A model generated the notes under the pieces. That model did not search any database. It saw only the letters and a list, made by a program, of their open reading frames with translations, and had not been told where the DNA came from. From positions 1 through 22,357 of the forward strand of contig CALGNW010000061.1 in NCBI GenBank assembly GCA_937958345.1: a stretch of 22,357 bases of DNA, in the 5' to 3' direction. This document shows, one piece after another, positions 1 to 8,100 of this stretch (position 1 is its first letter; the number at the start of each line of letters is the position of its first letter). The position numbers were made by a program, and so were the translations under genes. The DNA comes from an uncultured Neomegalonema sp. GTDB lineage: Bacteria > Pseudomonadota > Alphaproteobacteria > Rhodobacterales > Rhodobacteraceae.

Positions 1-272
1 ACCTGATCGGGTTTGAGCAGGTTTAATGCGCCGACATTTGTGGTGGATGGCACAACGACCCGCGCACCGCCCTCGGCCAACCGCTCGCAGAACAGCACAC
101 CCGAATCGCCGTGATACAAACACCCGTCGATATGGCTCGACACCACCTTGACCAGCGACGTTGCGCCCAGCATCCGCGCCGCGCCCGTGACAATCTCCAT
201 CGCCATCCGCGCGCCTTGCGTGTTTGTTTCTCCTGCGAGAATGGCCTGTTCGTCTGGTGTGAGGTTCAGCAT
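1..272 (-). CDS. Aconitase X (AcnX / DUF521) family protein, N-terminal part
   Basis: Reading the minus strand from an ATG at 272 gives an uninterrupted frame of about 90 codons that leaves the window at base 1. The visible protein starts MLNLTPDEQAILAGE and contains the segment SHIDGCLYHGDSGVLFCERL followed by GARVVVPSTTNVGALNLL, the characteristic N-terminal region of the aconitase X catalytic domain. Family knowledge: AcnX proteins are Fe-S dehydratases; bacterial members characterised so far act as cis-3-hydroxy-L-proline dehydratases, archaeal ones as phosphomevalonate dehydratases. Which reaction applies, and whether the small subunit is fused at the C-terminus or separate, cannot be told from this fragment. 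The gene is divergent from the DsbA-type gene with about 50 bases between the two starts. No strong ribosome-binding site is visible, so the exact start is moderately certain. Confidence 0.88.
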   Translation of the reverse strand, partial: MLNLTPDEQAILAGETNTQGARMAMEIVTGAARMLGATSLVKVVSSHIDGCLYHGDSGVLFCERLAEGGARVVVPSTTNVGALNLLKPDQ

Positions 273-324
273 TGCCAAAATCGAATATGTTGACGCGAAG
301 GTAAGTTTGCGCGAAGCGTGGCGG

Positions 325-993
325 ATGCAAGAGCCGCGCGCAACGCTGGATATTCTGTCAGACCCGATTTGCCCCTGGTGCTATATCGGTAAGGCGAAAC
401 TCGACCGCGCTTTGGCGCAACGTCCCGATCACGGTTTCGAGGTGTTCTGGCGTCCTTTTCAGCTTAATCCTGATATGGCGGCGGGCGGTATGGATCGCAC
501 CGAATATCTGGAGACAAAGTTCGGCGGGCCGGAGCGTGCTCAGGCCATCTACGGCCAAATCCGCGATGCGGCGGGCGCGGCAGGTCTGAATGTCAATTTC
601 GACAAGATCAAACGCACGCCTAACACCTTCGACGCTCATCGCCTGATCCGGTGGTCCCGTTCCGGCGGGCATCAGCAAGCCGTCGTTGACGCGCTGTTCA
701 TCCGCTATTTTGAGCGCGGTGAAGACATCGGCGACCGCGATGTCCTGATCGAGGTCGCGCGCGAGGCCGGTATGGACATTGCGTTGCTTGAAAAACTCTA
801 CGCCGATGATGCGGATCGCGAGATGCTGACGACTGAAGAGGCGCAGGCGAGGCAGATGGGCGTGTCCGGTGTCCCGATGTTTGTTCTTAACCAGAAATAC
901 GCCTTATCCGGCGCGCAGGAAACGAGTGCGTGGCTTGATGTGATTGACCGCATGGCGGCTGAAGGGAATCTTGAGCAGCCGCCGTCGCCATGA
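325..993 (+). CDS. DsbA family oxidoreductase (FrnE-like thioredoxin-fold protein)
   Basis: A 222-residue protein beginning MQEPRATLDILSDPICPWCY. The CPWC pair (C16, C19) sits directly after the first beta strand, as in DsbA/FrnE and 2-hydroxychromene-2-carboxylate isomerase-like proteins, and the cis-proline loop GVSGVPMF is at about residues 180-186. An alpha-helical insertion with YFERGEDIGD lies between. There is no signal peptide, so it is probably cytoplasmic; FrnE-type members are thiol-disulphide oxidoreductases linked to oxidative stress tolerance. The frame stays open upstream to 148, but that extension lies antisense to the aconitase X start and does not resemble the family, so I place the start at the ATG at 325. 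Substrate unknown. About 107 bases separate it from ribonuclease D. Confidence 0.88.
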   Translation: MQEPRATLDILSDPICPWCYIGKAKLDRALAQRPDHGFEVFWRPFQLNPDMAAGGMDRTEYLETKFGGPERAQAIYGQIRDAAGAAGLNVNFDKIKRTPNTFDAHRLIRWSRSGGHQQAVVDALFIRYFERGEDIGDRDVLIEVAREAGMDIALLEKLYADDADREMLTTEEAQARQMGVSGVPMFVLNQKYALSGAQETSAWLDVIDRMAAEGNLEQPPSP

Positions 994-1100
994 CGGGTGT
1001 TGCGTTACCCTGCCGATGCGCGTAGCAGCGGTGTAAATTTGACGCTCCGCTATTCAAGCGAGCAACTGAGGAAAGTGAGTCCGATACAGGGGCTCAGCGC

Positions 1101-2303
1101 GTGTCCATGAACTTTAAAGTCGTTACGAATACGGAAGATCTGGCTGAAATTTGCCGGGCTTATGCCGCCGCTCCCTACGTAACGGTCGACACTGAGTTCA
1201 TGCGCGAGAGGACGTATTGGCCGATCCTGTGTCTCGTCCAGATTGGTCGTCCGCAATTTGAAGGTGAGAGTGACAGCGATTGGCAGCGGGACGGCGCGTG
1301 CATCGTTGATCCGATGGCAAGTGGCATCTCGCTGGAACCGCTGTTCGAATTGATGGCAGACGAGAACGTCTTGAAGGTCTTTCACGCGGCGCGTCAGGAT
1401 GTCGAGATATTCCAGAACCTTGCGGGCGCGGTCCCCGTGCCGCTCTATGATACTCAAGTCGCGGCGATGGTGTGCGGGTTTGGCGATCAGGTCGGGTACG
1501 AGACGCTGGTGCGGAAAATCGTCAATGCGTCGCTGGATAAGTCCAGCCGCTTTACCGACTGGTCGCGCCGTCCGCTGAGCGAGAAACAACTGCACTATGC
1601 GGTGGGCGACGTGACCCACCTGCGCGAGATTTATGAAACCTTGTCCGGGCGCGTTGCCTCGGCGGGCCGCACGGCCTGGGTCTCCGAGGAAATGGGCATT
1701 CTCACCGACCCGGCGACCTATGTGACCGAGCCTGCGGATGCGTGGAAGCGCCTGAAAATGCGGAACCCGACCGCAAAACTGCACGCGGCGGCCTGTGCGA
1801 TGGCGGCATGGCGCGAGCAGGAGGCACAGCGCCGCAATGTTCCGCGCAACCGCGTCATCAAGGATGATGCGATTATGGAACTGGCGGCCTCGCGCCCGAA
1901 GAACCTCGAGGCGCTGAATAAAAGCCGCCTTCTGACCCGTGAAAACCGCGGCGGCGAGGCGGCTACGTCTATTCTCGCGGCGCTGGCAGAGGTCGAGTCC
2001 GGCGCGGCCCCCGACTTGCCGCGCCCCAAGGAAAACCCGCGCCCGACGGCGGGACAGACGGCCCTTGCCGAGTTGCTGCGCACGCTGTTGCGTGCCAAGG
2101 CCGCCGATGCCGATGTTGCCCCGCGCCTGATTGCCTCAACCGCCGAGTTGGACCGTCTCGCAATCGAGGCGGACCCCGCCGATTTGTCCGCGCTTCAGGG
2201 ATGGCGGCGCGAGGTGTTCGGCAACGACGCGCTGCGGTTAAAGCGGGGCGAGATTGCGCTGTCGGCGGGACCGCAGGGCGTGCATGTCGTCGACCTGCAA
2301 TGA
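1101..2303 (+). CDS. rnd: Ribonuclease D
   Basis: A 400-residue 3'-5' exoribonuclease involved in maturation of the 3' ends of tRNA and other stable RNAs. The DEDDy catalytic set is complete: D30 and E32 in VDTEF, D100 in HAARQDVEIF, Y166 and D170 in LHYAVGDVTHL. The C-terminal half contains an HRDC-type helical domain (about residues 212-290, WREQEAQRRNVPRNRVIKDD), the usual RNase D arrangement. Start: a GTG at 1101 has an AGGGG element 8 bases upstream; an ATG at 1107 is the alternative and would shorten the protein by two residues. The stop overlaps the cobK start (ATGA), indicating translational coupling. Confidence 0.95.
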   Translation: MSMNFKVVTNTEDLAEICRAYAAAPYVTVDTEFMRERTYWPILCLVQIGRPQFEGESDSDWQRDGACIVDPMASGISLEPLFELMADENVLKVFHAARQDVEIFQNLAGAVPVPLYDTQVAAMVCGFGDQVGYETLVRKIVNASLDKSSRFTDWSRRPLSEKQLHYAVGDVTHLREIYETLSGRVASAGRTAWVSEEMGILTDPATYVTEPADAWKRLKMRNPTAKLHAAACAMAAWREQEAQRRNVPRNRVIKDDAIMELAASRPKNLEALNKSRLLTRENRGGEAATSILAALAEVESGAAPDLPRPKENPRPTAGQTALAELLRTLLRAKAADADVAPRLIASTAELDRLAIEADPADLSALQGWRREVFGNDALRLKRGEIALSAGPQGVHVVDLQ

Positions 2304-2950
2304 GGGTCGGCATTATCGCAGGCTCGCGCGAGGCCGATCTGCTCGCAGGACACCTCTCCGACGTAACCTTTTTTGACGGCGGCGACCTGCCCGATGCCTT
2401 TGGCGTCGATGCGATCATTGATGCCTGTCACCCGTGCGAGGCGGAAACGCCCGCGCTGGTGGCTTCGCTGTGCGACGCTCAGGAAATCCCGTATCTGCGG
2501 TTGCGGCGTCAGCCGTGGGAACCGCTGGCACAGGATGCGTGGCTTCATGCGGTGAATGCGGGCGATGCGGCGAATATCCTGCAGCCGGACTGGAAACGGG
2601 TTTTCCTGTGTCTGGGCGAGGCGGACCGCCGCCCCTTTATCTATGACAACTATCGCTGGTTCCTGATCCGCACCAGCCAGCAAAGCGCCGGGGCGATGCC
2701 GCCGAGTTACGGTCTGACGTCGAAAGAGGGGCCTTTCCTCGTCGAGCAGGAAATCAATCTGATGCGCTACCATAAAATTGACGTGCTGATCACGCGCAAT
2801 GCTGGCGGTAAGGGCGCTGTGCCCAAGGTTTCTGCGGCACGCGCCATCGGGATGCCTGTCGTCATGGTCGCCCGTCCCGAAGCGCCGGGGCCGGAAGTCG
2901 CCACGATTCGGAAAGCAATCGCATGGTTGGGAACTGTCGGGCGGCACTGA
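2300..2950 (+). CDS. cobK: Precorrin-6A reductase
   Basis: A 216-residue NADPH-dependent reductase of corrin ring synthesis (cobalamin pathway, cytoplasmic). Family features visible: N-terminal glycine-containing nucleotide-binding start MRVGIIAGSREADLLAGHL, the motif DACHP (usually D-x-T-HPFA; here HPC), LRLRRQPWEP, RVFLCLGE, then GPF...E, the loop ITRNAGGKGAVPKVSAAR and PVVMVARPE near the C-terminus. Length fits CobK/CbiJ. It overlaps rnd by four bases at its start and dacA-like by 28 bases at its end. Being located between an RNase and a cell-wall enzyme rather than in a cob cluster is unusual but not unprecedented in scattered alphaproteobacterial cobalamin pathways. The recognition rests on several motifs along the whole length. 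Confidence 0.87.
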   Translation: MRVGIIAGSREADLLAGHLSDVTFFDGGDLPDAFGVDAIIDACHPCEAETPALVASLCDAQEIPYLRLRRQPWEPLAQDAWLHAVNAGDAANILQPDWKRVFLCLGEADRRPFIYDNYRWFLIRTSQQSAGAMPPSYGLTSKEGPFLVEQEINLMRYHKIDVLITRNAGGKGAVPKVSAARAIGMPVVMVARPEAPGPEVATIRKAIAWLGTVGRH

Positions 2951-4227
2951 TCGGTTCCGTCCTGCTGGTGCAAGGCGGTTTCGCCGCACAAGCCGCCGAT
3001 ATTGCCGTCGAGGTATCGGGCGGAGCGGTTTTGACGGCCACGGACGCGGATGCCCTGCGCCGCCCCGCATCACTTACCAAGCTGATGACGGCCTTTGTTG
3101 CGTTCGAGGCGATGCAGGCGGGCGAGATCGACCCTGACACCCCCGTCACCGTCTCGAAATTCGCGGCGGACCGGCCACCGGTCAAACTGCGTCTGCGGGC
3201 GGGATCAGAGATCGCCTTTGCCGAGGTGCTGGGCGCGGCGGTTGTCGGATCAAAAAACGATGCGGCGGTTGTCGTCGCCGAGGCGGTATCAGACAGCGAA
3301 ACCGGCTTTGTCCGGCGCATGAACGCCGCCGCCGCGCGCTTGGGCATGACCAACACACGATTCGCGAATGCCACCGGACTGCCTGCTGCCGGACAACAGA
3401 CTACCGCCCGGGATATGGCGCTGTTATCCCGCGCCCTGCTGCTGCAATTTCCCGAACGCGCCGGGTTGCTTTCGCGCCGTTCGGTTACGGCGCTGGGCCG
3501 CCGTGTCCCGACGACCAATCCCCTGTTCGGCAGAGTAGAGGGCGCGCAGGGCTTGAAGACCGGTTTTACCTGCGCGGCGGGATATTCCATCGCGGCTCTG
3601 GTCGAACGCGAGGGGCGTCGCGTGATCGCGGTCACGCTGGGCCATCGCCGCAAGGCCGACCGGCTGCGCGCCGCACGGGGCCTGATCGACGCGGCCTTTC
3701 AATTGCCTGCGACGGCCCGGGTTCTGGCCGCCGCCCCGCCGGTGAAGGGCACGCCGCCCGATATCGGCGCATGCTCCGGCGCACCTGCCGCCCTGATGGC
3801 AACGGATATCTCGCCCGAGGAAAAGGCGCTCTATGCCGCCGAACTGGCAAAGGCCCGCTCGCGCGTGAATTGGCAGACGGCCCGGCCGGAAATCGGGACA
3901 GCCGCGCCTCCGGTCGTCCGCCGCACGATTCGCGCTCCGGCTCCCGTTGCACCGCCCCCGCCGCCGCCGCTTTCCGGCTGGGGTGTGTTTTTAGGGGCGC
4001 ACCCGACACCGGCGGCGGCGCAGTCGCATCTGAAGGCGGCCCATCGCAAGCTTGGCCTGCGCGGAACGATTCGAACCGAGCGGCGGCAGCGCGACGGACG
4101 GGTTCTGGCGTTGATCTACGGCCTCGATCAATCGACCGCCTCGGCGCTGTGCAAGGCAACGGCACGCTATTGCCTGACGATTTCTCCGGCGAGACTGCTG
4201 AATAAGCGGGCGCAATGGCGGCGATAA
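2923..4227 (+). CDS. D-alanyl-D-alanine carboxypeptidase (peptidase S11) with C-terminal SPOR-like domain
   Basis: A 434-residue exported penicillin-binding protein acting on peptidoglycan stem peptides in the periplasm. A signal peptide (about residues 1-25, cleavage after AAQA) is followed by the S11 catalytic domain with all three active-site motifs: SLTK at 50-53, SKN at 110-112 and KTG at 212-214. After about residue 270 comes a proline/alanine-rich linker (TIRAPAPVAPPPPPPL) and then a SPOR-like module (GWGVFLGAHPTPAAAQSHLKA... to the end). SPOR domains bind glycan strands lacking stem peptides and often bring enzymes to the division septum, so a septal role is likely. The typical C-terminal membrane-anchoring helix of DacA is absent. 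The start ATG is inside cobK in another frame (28-base overlap). Confidence 0.93.
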   Translation: MVGNCRAALIGSVLLVQGGFAAQAADIAVEVSGGAVLTATDADALRRPASLTKLMTAFVAFEAMQAGEIDPDTPVTVSKFAADRPPVKLRLRAGSEIAFAEVLGAAVVGSKNDAAVVVAEAVSDSETGFVRRMNAAAARLGMTNTRFANATGLPAAGQQTTARDMALLSRALLLQFPERAGLLSRRSVTALGRRVPTTNPLFGRVEGAQGLKTGFTCAAGYSIAALVEREGRRVIAVTLGHRRKADRLRAARGLIDAAFQLPATARVLAAAPPVKGTPPDIGACSGAPAALMATDISPEEKALYAAELAKARSRVNWQTARPEIGTAAPPVVRRTIRAPAPVAPPPPPPLSGWGVFLGAHPTPAAAQSHLKAAHRKLGLRGTIRTERRQRDGRVLALIYGLDQSTASALCKATARYCLTISPARLLNKRAQWRR

Positions 4228-4284
4228 TGGACGTTGCGCCCCCGACACACTAAGTCACGGGGTCGGTGTGAGGGAGAAACGTCC

Positions 4285-4707
4285 ATGACCGCAGAGACTT
4301 TTGACGAGCTGGTCGAAAACTTCGAACTTTTTGACGATTGGGAAGAACGGTATCGCTATGTCATCGACCTCGGCAAGCAGATGCCGGCTTTCCCCGACGC
4401 GCTGAAAACCGATGCCACCCTTGTCGAGGGCTGTGTCAGCCGTGTGTGGCTGGACGAAAAGATCACCGGCGAGGGGCCGGAGGCGATCATCGAATTCGAG
4501 GGCGACAGCGACGCCTTTATCGTCAAGGGACTGATTGCGGTCCTGCAATCGCTGTTCTCGGGACAGACGGCGCGCACCATCCTTGATACCGATGTCTCGC
4601 AACAGCTTTCGCGCATTGACCTGTCGGCTCATCTCAGCCCCCAGCGCAGCAACGGGCTGAATGCGATGGTGGGTCGGATCAAGGGTTTTGCGAAAGATCA
4701 GGTTTAA
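4285..4707 (+). CDS. sufE: SufE-like cysteine desulfuration protein
   Basis: A 140-residue protein that accepts persulphide sulphur from the SufS cysteine desulfurase for Fe-S cluster assembly. Family signature: WEERYRYVIDLGKQMP near the N-terminus and the active-site cysteine C50 in LVEGCVSRVWL, followed by the conserved EFEGDSDAFIVKGLIAVL. The start ATG at 4285 has a strong GAGGGAG ribosome-binding site about 9 bases upstream; the 17-codon upstream extension of the frame is not supported. The gene is 57 bases after the carboxypeptidase stop and may share its transcript. No other suf genes are in the window; free-standing sufE copies are common in alphaproteobacteria. Confidence 0.94.
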   Translation: MTAETFDELVENFELFDDWEERYRYVIDLGKQMPAFPDALKTDATLVEGCVSRVWLDEKITGEGPEAIIEFEGDSDAFIVKGLIAVLQSLFSGQTARTILDTDVSQQLSRIDLSAHLSPQRSNGLNAMVGRIKGFAKDQV

Positions 4708-4796
4708 CAAACAGGCGGCGATCCGTGCGGTCGCTGGTCTGTTAACCTTGTTGTATCAGTTTATGCCGGAAAGGGCGGTATCCGCCCGGTCCGATT

Positions 4797-4910
4797 TCAG
4801 ATCAGACCGTATGCGGCCCAGTCGATTGTGACGGTCGCCTCAAGAATTGCGATCCCTGAATCGAGACACAATCCGATGTTGATGGCGACCAATCGCTCTG
4901 CCCAGCTCAT
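4797..4910 (-). CDS. Possible 37-residue small protein
   Basis: On the minus strand an ATG at 4910 opens a 37-codon frame (MSWAERLVAINIGLCLDSGI... ending WAAYGLI) closed by TGA at 4797-4799. A GGGGGA element lies about 4 bases before the ATG, and a short GC hairpin (4773-4787) lies just beyond the stop. The peptide is moderately hydrophobic and acidic; I do not recognise a family. The palindrome and TTAA box at 4949-4982 would lie 40-70 bases upstream of its start. Length is too short to exclude chance, so this is only a candidate. Confidence 0.25.
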   Translation of the reverse strand: MSWAERLVAINIGLCLDSGIAILEATVTIDWAAYGLI

Positions 4911-4948
4911 AAGGTCCCCCGACCGTTAATCTGTATGCGGATCACATG

Positions 4949-4964
4949 TTGTCCCATGGGACAA
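4949..4964. promoter_or_regulatory. Perfect 16-bp palindrome, operator candidate
   Basis: TTGTCCCATGGGACAA reads identically on both strands. It lies four bases before the CtrA-like box and between the possible small ORF and the SIR2-TPR gene. Such a palindrome is the shape of a dimeric repressor site; I cannot name the regulator. Confidence 0.45.
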
Positions 4965-4967
4965 TTC

Positions 4968-4982
4968 TTAACTCAAGGTTAA
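4968..4982. promoter_or_regulatory. CtrA-type binding box (TTAA-N7-TTAA)
   Basis: TTAACTCAAGGTTAA is an exact match to the core spacing of the alphaproteobacterial cell-cycle regulator CtrA (TTAA, seven bases, TTAA). It is about 210 bases upstream of the SIR2-TPR start, with more TTAA half-sites at 4997 and 5059. Binding is inferred from the motif only. Confidence 0.5.
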
Positions 4983-5191
4983 AATTCTTTCGTTGGTTAA
5001 CGGTGCTTTGGCCTTGTGAAATAGGACGTGTTCTGTAATGTTTCGGGACGGTAAATAGTTAACGGAACAACGCGCGAAAACACGATGAGCGTTGGGATTG
5101 AGAACCGTATTCGACGTTCGCCCTCAGGGTAAGGGATGACGCGATACAGCGCGCAGCAAACGCTGCCGCAGGGAGCGTGGGGAGCTTTTGC

Positions 5192-8100
5192 GTGGCGGCA
5201 CTGAGAACGATTTCTCCGTCGGAGTTCGTGCGTCGATTGAAGCACGGCATCGTATCACACGACAGCAAGGTTGTCTGGTTTCTGGGTGCGGGGTGTTCGG
5301 TCAGTTCGGGCGTCGATGACGCCGGAACCCTGACGCATCGCTGGTTGTCGGAACTCAAGTATCTCGAGACCGGTGACACCGATCATCTCGAGGATTGGGC
5401 CGAAGCGCGTTTTCCGACCTATAACCGCGATGATCCTGCCGCAGCCTATATTCAGGTTCACGAGGCGCTGTTCTATACCGATCAGGACCAGCAACGCGAG
5501 CAGGAGGCGCTGGCAGGCGACGGCCAGCCCGGTTTCGGCTATGCGACCCTCGCCCAGTTGCTGACCCACGAAAAGTGGGGCGACCGCTGCAACACGGTCA
5601 TCACGACGAACTTCGACGATCTTGCCGCGGATGCGCTGTATTTTTACTCCCAGCGCAAACCGCAGGTTCTGACTCACGAATCGTTCGACCGTCATGTCCA
5701 GATCAGCGATGCCCGCCCGACCATCGTAAAGCTGTACGGCGACGCCCATCTCAGCTCCGAGTACCTTGACGGCAACCGCCGCCTGCTGCGGACAGATGTG
5801 AAAAACCGTCTTCGTGCGCTGGCGACCGAGTGTACGCTGGTTTTCGTCGGCTATGGGGGCCGCGACGACTGCATCCTCGATCTGTTCGACGAGATGCCGC
5901 AGGGCGCTCCGTCGGGCGGTGTTTTCTGGGTAAATGACAAGGCCCCCGGTCGGGCGATGTCGGAATGGCTCGAAGGCCGCCGCGCCATCTGGGCGCAGAA
6001 TGACAGCTTTGATGATCTGATGTTCCTTTTGCGTCAGGAATTTCAGCTCGGCCATCCGCGCATTGATCGCTTTGACCAGATCCTGCAAAAATACGAACAG
6101 CAGTATGGTGCACTCGCGGCCAAGCAGGCCCCGAAAGCCGCCCTCGAAGCAGCGGCTTCCGCAACAGCGCCGACGCCCGCACCGGCGGAAGAGGCCGCGA
6201 CCGCGGCAAATGCAATTGCCGTTGATGCGGTGCAGGACGAACCGGACGCGCTCGACGTCGAACCGGCTGTCTCCGTTGCGGCGACCGCCAAAGCGGCAGC
6301 CGAACCGGACGCAGCCGAACCGGAGACGGAGGCTGATATCCTCGATCCGGTAACGCCGGACTCGCTCGCGGGTGAACCGCTCGTCGCTGCGGCGGTTGCG
6401 ATGAAAGCCCGCGAAAAGGTCGAACAGGCGCATTGGGCTTCGGTCGACCTTCCGGCAATCGAACCGGCAACCGCGCCGGATGTGGGCGAGGCGTTCACGA
6501 CGTCCGATACCTATAAATACGACCGCGTCGCGGCGAGCGTGCTGCGCGCTGCCGCTGCGATCCCTCAATCCCCGGCAAAGGCGTCGACGGTCGATCTCAC
6601 CGATTTCTCGCTCGATATCGAAAACCGCGCCACGGCAGATGCGCCTGCGAAAGCGCCTGTTGTCCCTCGTGCCGCCGCTTTGTCCGATGACGATGATGAT
6701 GACGACGTTTTCGAGCTTGTCACAGAAGCCACCGACGCGGATGACGGTGCGCGCCACAAAATCGATGCGCTTGTCGCGGCGGCGGTCAAGGCAATGGCGA
6801 CCGACAGCGAGGCGCAGGACGCGGGCAAGCCCGTCGATATGAGCGCGTCAACGCGCGACAATATCACCGCGCCGCTCGGCGGATTGGATATCGACGCGGA
6901 AGACGTGGCTCCGCCTCTGGATGCCCTTACGCCGCAACCGCTGCCGGACCGCCCGCGTCAGGCTCCGACCCGCGCACCGGAGGCTGAAGTCACAGATATT
7001 GTGGACAGCCCCGGCCTCAAAGGGCCGCTTTTCCCCCCTTCGCGTCTTATGCGTCGGGAGGATGCAGTCGCTTTGGATGCGCGATTTCGTTCGGCGCTAG
7101 CGGATAATCCGCGCGATGCAATGCTGCTCGCGCATTACGCCCAGTTTCTGACGGTTGGCCGTCAGGATCACGACGGGGCGGAGCATTATTTTAACCGTGC
7201 GGTCGATGCCGACCCGCAAAACGATGCGGCGTTGCGCCTGTTCGCGACCTTCCTCAGCACGGTCCGCCGCGACCATGACCGGGCCGAGGATTGTTACCGG
7301 CTCGCGATCCGCGCAAATTTCGAAAGCGCCGAGACAATGTGCTCCTACGCCGAGTTCCTGTGGCACGAGCGCGGGGATTTCGAGACGGCGGGCGAATGTT
7401 TTCAGGTTGCCGTCGATGCCGCCCCGCGTGATGCCGGTTCGCTGATGCGCTATGCGACATTCCTGCGGCAGGTTCAGCGCAATGACGATGCCGCCTTTGC
7501 CTTGCTGAAACTGGCGGCGGCGTCGGGCGGCGATGATCCTGCGGCGACGGTGGCGCTGGCTGAATTTACGGCGGCACGGCGCGGCGATATCGAAAAGGCC
7601 GAAGAGATCTTCGCCAAGGCAATGCAGATTGATCGTGATTCGGTCGAGACGCTGACCGCCGCTGCGCAGTTTCATGCCAAATACAGGGGCGACCTGGCAC
7701 GCGCGGGCGCCTTGTTCGATCACGCCCTCGATGCCGACCCGGCCTCGACCGATGCGCTGCTTGCCTATGCCGAGTTTCTGCACACCCGTCGCGGCGATGC
7801 CGCGCGCGCCGAGTCGCTGTTCCAGCGCGCGATCGAGATAGACCCGGGCAATGCGGCGATCACCGCCGATTTTGCCCGTTTCCGCGACGAGGTGCTGCTG
7901 AATGACGAGGCCGCCGAGGATACCTTCCGCAAGGCGATCAATCTCGATCCGCGCAACGCGACCGTCCTGACCCATTACGGACGCTTTCTCCAGTATTCGC
8001 GGCGCAAGCCGAATCCTGCCGAGGACCGTTTCCGCAAGGCCGTCACGATGGAGCCGCGCAATGCGCTGGCCCTGCGCAGCTATGGCTGGTTCCTCGTGCT

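Larger units (their letters stand above)
4708..5191. other. Long intergenic region upstream of the SIR2-TPR gene
   Basis: About 480 bases with no convincing large gene. It holds an imperfect hairpin just after sufE (TTAACA at 4704-4709 against TGTTAA at 4740-4745, with an inner GCGA/TCGC pairing), a GGGCGG-TAT-CCGCCC hairpin at 4773-4787, a possible 37-residue minus-strand ORF at 4797-4910, a perfect 16-bp palindrome at 4949-4964, a CtrA-type box at 4968-4982 and several further TTAA elements (4926, 4997, 5059). The right half is visibly more AT-rich than the flanking genes. Function as a promoter region is an inference. Confidence 0.6.

Noticed and set aside
1049..1061. The string ATTCAAGCGAGC near 1052, repeated near 8898
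   Set aside because: Only two copies of twelve bases, both in unrelated gaps, no flanking similarity; compatible with chance.
1050..1784. A minus-strand open frame antisense to ribonuclease D
   Set aside because: Ribonuclease D has a complete catalytic motif set in the plus frame; the antisense translation shows no family features.
4704..4745. Imperfect hairpin after sufE as a terminator
   Set aside because: The stem is interrupted and lacks a T-run, so I mention it only as part of the intergenic region.
5255..6757. A 500-codon open frame on the minus strand, antisense to the SIR2-TPR gene
   Set aside because: It mirrors the GC-rich codon pattern of the plus-strand gene, has an Arg/Gly-rich composition without any domain, and the plus-strand frame has clear SIR2 motifs.
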